Positions 60,654-64,000 of a stretch of DNA of 64,000 nt are shown here, piece by piece; the stretch's first letter is position 1, and each line of letters starts with the position of its first letter. This DNA comes from Clostridia bacterium (GTDB lineage: Bacteria; Bacillota; Clostridia; Oscillospirales; Acutalibacteraceae). A program made the position numbers and the translations under genes. The notes beneath the pieces are model-generated. The model had not been told where the DNA came from, searched no databases, and saw nothing but the letters and a program-made list of their open reading frames with translations. The stretch covers positions 92,042-156,041 of the forward strand of contig CAAFVV010000030.1 of the NCBI GenBank assembly GCA_900766585.1, given 5' to 3'.

Positions 60654-60708
60654 CCGACCGGACGCCTGTCTGCCCCTTTGAGCAGACCGTGCATCCGGTC
60701 GGTTTTTA
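60654..60708 (+). terminator. Terminator of the lipoprotein gene
   Basis: CCGACCGGA (60654-60662) pairs with TCCGGTCGG (60694-60702), followed by TTTTTA. The loop holds a second stem (GTCTGC with GCAGAC). Confidence 0.85.
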
Positions 60709-60758
60709 TATACTGTCTTTTCCGCTGCTATTCTCCATAAAAGAAAAGGAGTCTTGTC

Positions 60759-62378
60759 GTGCCCGTATATCTGTTACTGATCACCGTCGTTATTTTCGCC
60801 TGTGTACTGCTCAACAAAGTATCCAACAAGCTCGGGATTCCCACCCTGCTCGCGTTTATTCTGCTCGGTATGCTGTTCGGCTCGGACGGGCTGCTGAAAA
60901 TCCCGTTTGACGATTATTCCTTTGCCGAGCAGATCTGCTCGATCGCCCTGATCTTTATCATGTTCTACGGCGGCTTCGGCACCAACTGGAAATCCGCGCG
61001 CCCCGTCGCGGCAAAGGCGATCCTGCTCTCCTCTCTCGGCGTCGTTTTCACCGCCAGTTTAACGGCGCTGTTCTGCCGCTTTGCGCTGCACATCGACTGG
61101 CTGGAAAGTCTGCTGATCGGCTCGGTCATCAGCTCCACCGACGCCGCTTCGGTCTTTGCCGTGCTGCGCTCACGCAATCTGAACCTGAAATATCACACCG
61201 CCTCTCTCCTCGAGGTGGAGAGCGGCAGCAACGACCCGTTTTCCTATATGCTGACCGCTGTCTGCGTTTCCGCCATACAGGGAAAGGGCGGCGTCCAACA
61301 GTTTTTGCTTATGCTGTTTTTGCAGATCGTACTCGGCCTTGTGTTCGGCTTTGCTGTCTCGTGGATCTCTGTCCGTCTGCTCAAACGGGTGCGCTTCTCC
61401 GGCAACGGATTCGATGCCGTTTTTGTCGTGGCTGTCGCCCTCCTTGCCTATGCCGCACCCGCAGTCCTCGGCGGAAACGGGTATTTAAGCGCCTACATAG
61501 TCGGCATCATGCTCGGCAACGCCGATATCCGCAACAAACGCAATCTCGTCCACTTTTTTGACGGCATCACCGGCTTGATGCAGATGCTGATTTTCTTCCT
61601 GCTGGGGCTGCTCTCTTTTCCGTCCAGACTGCCGCAGGTGGCACTGCCTGCGCTGCTGATCGCGCTGTTTTTGACCTTTATCGCCCGGCCGCTGGCTGTC
61701 CTCCCCATTCTGACCCCGTTTCGCTGCCCGCTTCGCCAGCAGGCGGTCGTGGCGTGGTCGGGGCTGCGCGGCGCTGCCTCCATCGTGTTTTCCATCATGG
61801 CGACAATGGCGGTCGATACGAAAAACGATATTTTCCACATTGTATTCTTTATTGTGCTTTTCTCCATTTTGCTGCAGGGCTCGCTGATCCCGCCCGTGGC
61901 GCGCCGACTTGATATGATCGACCGAAACGCCGATGTGCGCAAAACATTCAACGATTACACCGAAGAGATGCCGGTGCAGTTCATCCGCTTCTGTATTCCC
62001 TCCACCCATCCGTGGAGCCACCGGCTCATCCGCGATATCATCCTGCCTCCGGACACGATCGTGGTTCTGCTGCGCCGCAACGGACGGAACATTGTGCCAA
62101 ACGGCAGAACGCGGCTTCTGACCAATGACGAGCTTATCCTCAGTGCCGTTACACCGGATAAGGTGGAGGGGATCCACCTGTCGGAGATCACGCTGACGCC
62201 CGATCATGAGCTGTGCGGCCAGCCGCTGTACCGCATTGCGGAGCACAGCCATTCGCTGGCGATCCTGATCAAGCGCAAGGGATATGTGCTGATCCCGCGC
62301 GGCGATATTCGACTGAAAGCCGGAGATATTCTCGTTTTAAACAATCCCGACGAGGTTTCGGCAGAATCGCCCCGATAG
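60759..62378 (+). CDS. K+/H+ antiporter, CPA1 family (NhaP2-like), with RCK_C domain
   Basis: Proton-driven cation exporter. The 539 residues have about twelve membrane helices over 1-390 (conserved SSTDAASVFAVLRS and ESGSNDPFSYML antiporter segments with the buried Asp), then a cytoplasmic part including an RCK_C/TrkA_C-like domain (about 450-535; LCGQPLYRIAEHSHSLAILIKRKG, RLKAGDILVLNNPDEV) that likely binds a regulatory ligand. GTG start, with AAAGGAG upstream. Confidence 0.93.
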   Translation: MPVYLLLITVVIFACVLLNKVSNKLGIPTLLAFILLGMLFGSDGLLKIPFDDYSFAEQICSIALIFIMFYGGFGTNWKSARPVAAKAILLSSLGVVFTASLTALFCRFALHIDWLESLLIGSVISSTDAASVFAVLRSRNLNLKYHTASLLEVESGSNDPFSYMLTAVCVSAIQGKGGVQQFLLMLFLQIVLGLVFGFAVSWISVRLLKRVRFSGNGFDAVFVVAVALLAYAAPAVLGGNGYLSAYIVGIMLGNADIRNKRNLVHFFDGITGLMQMLIFFLLGLLSFPSRLPQVALPALLIALFLTFIARPLAVLPILTPFRCPLRQQAVVAWSGLRGAASIVFSIMATMAVDTKNDIFHIVFFIVLFSILLQGSLIPPVARRLDMIDRNADVRKTFNDYTEEMPVQFIRFCIPSTHPWSHRLIRDIILPPDTIVVLLRRNGRNIVPNGRTRLLTNDELILSAVTPDKVEGIHLSEITLTPDHELCGQPLYRIAEHSHSLAILIKRKGYVLIPRGDIRLKAGDILVLNNPDEVSAESPR

Positions 62379-62428
62379 ATTCTTCATTCGACGGCAGATT
62401 TTGCGGGACAACCCGTCGGCAGATGCGG

Positions 62429-62434
62429 TATACT
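62429..62434 (+). promoter_or_regulatory. Putative -10 of the spoIIA operon promoter
   Basis: TATACT at 62429-62434 upstream of spoIIAA. The -35 is poor. A SigH site, expected for spoIIA in Bacillus, was not recognised. Confidence 0.4.
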
Positions 62435-62467
62435 GACAGCGGTAAACCAAAGGGAGGGACTTTTTGT

Positions 62468-62797
62468 ATGTCAACTGCCGAAAACCGTCTTGTCATCCCG
62501 CTTGCCGGAGATATCGACCACCATCAGGCCGCCCTGCTGCGTCAGGACATCGACACGGTGCTCTGCGCGCAAAAGCCGGATGTATTGGAGTTGGATTTTC
62601 AAAACGTCAGCTTTATGGACAGCTCCGGGATCGGACTGATCATGGGGCGCTACCGCCTGCTGCAGGGATGGAACGGCAGGCTGATTATCAGCCATCTGTC
62701 CGCCGCCGTCCGCAAGCTCATATTGCTGGCGGGACTCGGAACGCTGCCCATTTTTGACGAGAACCGAAAGGAAGGATCCGATCATGAAACCGTTTAA
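62468..62797 (+). CDS. spoIIAA: Anti-sigma F factor antagonist SpoIIAA
   Basis: STAS-domain protein that, when unphosphorylated, frees SigF from SpoIIAB. The 109 residues contain the phosphorylation site in FMDSSGIGLIMGRY (first Ser after Asp) and GLGTLPIFD near the C-terminus. The ATG at 62468 follows GGGAGGG; longer in-frame readings start inside the antiporter gene. Overlaps spoIIAB by 14 nt. Confidence 0.95.
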   Translation: MSTAENRLVIPLAGDIDHHQAALLRQDIDTVLCAQKPDVLELDFQNVSFMDSSGIGLIMGRYRLLQGWNGRLIISHLSAAVRKLILLAGLGTLPIFDENRKEGSDHETV

Positions 62798-63230
62798 CGA
62801 ATGTCGCGTGCGATTTCCCTCGCTGTCGGCAAATGAAGCCTATGCGCGCGCTGTCGTCACCGCCTTTGTTTCCCAGTGCGACCCGACGCTGCCGGATCTC
62901 AACGACCTGCGCACCGCGGTCTCCGAAGCGGTGACCAACTGCATCGTCCACGCTTACCGCGACTGTATCGGAGAGGTTTCGCTACATATGCGGCTGTATG
63001 AAAACGGGCTGGTGCGCATCACTGTCCGCGACCGCGGGTGCGGCATCGCCGATGTGGAAAAGGCGCGCGAGCCGCTGTTTACCACGGGCGGTGAGGAGCG
63101 CTCCGGTCTCGGCTTTTCCGTGATGGAGAGCTTCACCGACCGTCTTAAGGTGCAGTCAAAGCTCGGCCGCGGCACGACCGTGACGCTGGAAAAACAAATC
63201 GCCGAAAAAACCGCCGGTGAGCCTGCATGA
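62784..63230 (+). CDS. spoIIAB: Anti-sigma F factor SpoIIAB
   Basis: Serine kinase/anti-sigma factor holding SigF inactive. The 148 residues have the GHKL ATPase boxes: N-box (DLRTAVSEAVTNCIVHAY), G1 (DRGCGIADVEKAREPLF), and G2 (ERSGLGFSVMESF). ATG at 62784 follows AAGGAAGG. It overlaps sigF by 4 nt. Confidence 0.97.
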   Translation: MKPFNECRVRFPSLSANEAYARAVVTAFVSQCDPTLPDLNDLRTAVSEAVTNCIVHAYRDCIGEVSLHMRLYENGLVRITVRDRGCGIADVEKAREPLFTTGGEERSGLGFSVMESFTDRLKVQSKLGRGTTVTLEKQIAEKTAGEPA

Positions 63231-63886
63231 GCGAACGCGACGAGATCATCTGCCAAAACACCGCGCTCGTGCACAGCTGCGCACGCCGGTTTATCGGCCG
63301 CGGGCTGGAATATGATGACCTCTTTCAGGCGGGCTGTGTCGGCCTGATCAAGGCAGTCGACGGGTTCGACGAAAGCCGCGGGCTGCGGTTTTCCACCTAT
63401 GCCGTTCCGGTCATCCTCGGCGAAATCAAGCGGCTGTTCCGCGACGGCGGCAGCCTGCGGGTCAGCCGCGGGCTGAAGGAGCTGTCCCTGCGGCTTGTGC
63501 GGGAACGGCAAAAGCTCTGCGCCGAATTCGGGCGTGAGCCGACCGTCGGCGAACTGGCCGAGCGGCTCTCCGTCTCCCGTGAGGAAGCCGCCGAGGCGCT
63601 CGGCGCTTCGCTCCCTCCCCTCTCGCTGACCCGTGAGGACGACGACAGCGAGGGCGAATCCATTGACGTGCCCGTTTCGGGGGGCGAAGAGCGGATCATC
63701 GACCGCCTGGCTTTACAGGAGGTACTCAGTGAGCTGACGCCAAACGACCGCTCCCTGATCATACTGCGGTATATCAAGCGGCAGACCCAGCAGCAGACGG
63801 CTCAGGCGCTCGGCATGACCCAGGTACAGGTCTCCCGGCAGGAGAGAAAGATCCTTTCCCGCATGCGGGAGAAAATGACCGGATAG
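63227..63886 (+). CDS. sigF: RNA polymerase sporulation sigma factor SigF
   Basis: First compartment-specific sigma factor, active in the forespore. The 219 residues have region 2 (VHSCARRFIGRGLEYDDLFQ, AGCVGLIKAVDGFDESRGLRFSTYAVPVI), region 3 and region 4 (LSELTPNDRSLIILRYIKRQTQQQTAQALGM; VSRQERKILSRM). The ATG overlaps the spoIIAB stop (ATGA). With SpoIIAA and SpoIIAB this is the classic spoIIA operon. Confidence 0.98.
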   Translation: MSERDEIICQNTALVHSCARRFIGRGLEYDDLFQAGCVGLIKAVDGFDESRGLRFSTYAVPVILGEIKRLFRDGGSLRVSRGLKELSLRLVRERQKLCAEFGREPTVGELAERLSVSREEAAEALGASLPPLSLTREDDDSEGESIDVPVSGGEERIIDRLALQEVLSELTPNDRSLIILRYIKRQTQQQTAQALGMTQVQVSRQERKILSRMREKMTG

Positions 63887-63887
63887 C

Positions 63888-63920
63888 AAGACCCGCACGG
63901 AGCATTCCGTGCGGGTCTTT
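63888..63920 (+). terminator. Terminator of the spoIIA operon
   Basis: 14-bp perfect stem (63888-63901 with 63906-63919), GCAT loop, then a short T-run. It directly follows the sigF stop. Confidence 0.9.
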
Positions 63921-63959
63921 CAGCCTGTCAAAAAACTACCCAAACGGCCCTGTTTCTGG

Positions 63960-63965
63960 TATAAT
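63960..63965 (+). promoter_or_regulatory. Extended -10 promoter of the gene at the right edge
   Basis: TATAAT at 63960-63965, preceded by TGG (extended -10). No clear -35. Confidence 0.6.
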
Positions 63966-63985
63966 AAAGGAGACGGGGTGATTTC

Positions 63986-64000
63986 ATGGAAGACTGGAGA
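63986..64000 (+). CDS. Start of a further gene (3'-truncated by window edge)
   Basis: ATG at 63986 with GGAG upstream opens a frame reading MEDWR before the window ends. Product unknown. Confidence 0.6.

Noticed and set aside
1..64000. Prophage, insertion sequences, toxin-antitoxin or defence islands
   Set aside because: No transposase, integrase, terminal repeats, tRNA-associated junction or defence-gene signatures were seen; gene content is core-like throughout.

Overview
This window looks like a chromosomal segment of a GC-rich, endospore-forming Clostridia bacterium (Oscillospirales/Ruminococcaceae type). The grounds are the HrcA/CIRCE heat-shock operon, the SpoIIAA-SpoIIAB-SigF operon, SpoVM, YtfJ and YtfI (DUF2953), PrkC/PrpC, RemA, a short Firmicute-type SRP RNA, and Gram-positive ribosome binding sites and promoters. 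There is no rRNA, tRNA, insertion sequence, prophage or CRISPR array. Almost all of the sequence is ordinary, densely packed core genome.

Layout. 1-2 kb: the end of a BceB/FtsX-type ABC permease. 2-6.8 kb (minus): hrcA-grpE-dnaK-dnaJ behind a perfect CIRCE operator. 7-7.8 kb (minus): HU and a small membrane protein whose promoter carries two abutting LexA-like boxes. 7.9-13.8 kb (minus): glycogen/maltodextrin phosphorylase plus a maltose-type ABC importer. 13.9-16.3 kb (plus): phosphopantetheinyl transferase, alanine racemase, LURP-one-like protein. 16.4-19.7 kb: ruvX (minus), then DUF1836 regulator, NfeD-like protein and flotillin (plus). 19.8-27.4 kb (minus): class A PBP, a glycosyltransferase, smpB, and dnaX-ybaB-recR next to the SRP RNA. 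27.6-29.2 kb (plus): polysaccharide deacetylase and an amidase-like protein. 29.3-34.5 kb: AraC regulator, a divergent Gfo/Idh/MocA protein, RNase P RNA, a GH78-like rhamnosidase and a hypoxanthine-DNA glycosylase. 34.6-37.5 kb (plus): three signal-less proteins, two with peptidoglycan-binding repeats and one with a SpoIID-like region, probably a spore-envelope cluster. 37.6-56.4 kb (minus): a 19-kb uninterrupted run, rip-scpA-scpB-ytfI-ytfJ-dac-rluB-(GNAT-like)-yicC-remA-gmk-rpoZ-priA-def-fmt-yugP-rsmB-rlmN-prpC-prkC-rsgA-(49 aa)-spoVM-rqcP. 56.5-58 kb (minus): dut and a D-2-hydroxyacid dehydrogenase. 58.2-62.4 kb (plus): an orphan peptide-binding lipoprotein and a K+/H+ antiporter. 62.4-63.9 kb (plus): spoIIAA-spoIIAB-sigF. 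A new gene begins at the right edge.

Together these genes cover protein quality control (DnaK system, SmpB, RqcP, Def/Fmt), cell-wall synthesis and remodelling (PBP, DacF-like, amidase, alanine racemase, PrkC/PrpC), genome maintenance, alpha-glucan and rhamnoside use, and sporulation. The items most worth follow-up are the SOS-boxed small membrane protein at 7.45-7.77 kb, the three-gene peptidoglycan-binding cluster at 34.6-37.5 kb, the two microgenes (spoVM and a 49-aa membrane protein) at 37.86-38.12 kb, and the Gfo/Idh/MocA protein that lacks the usual catalytic lysine. All assignments were made by reading the sequence; no database search was run.
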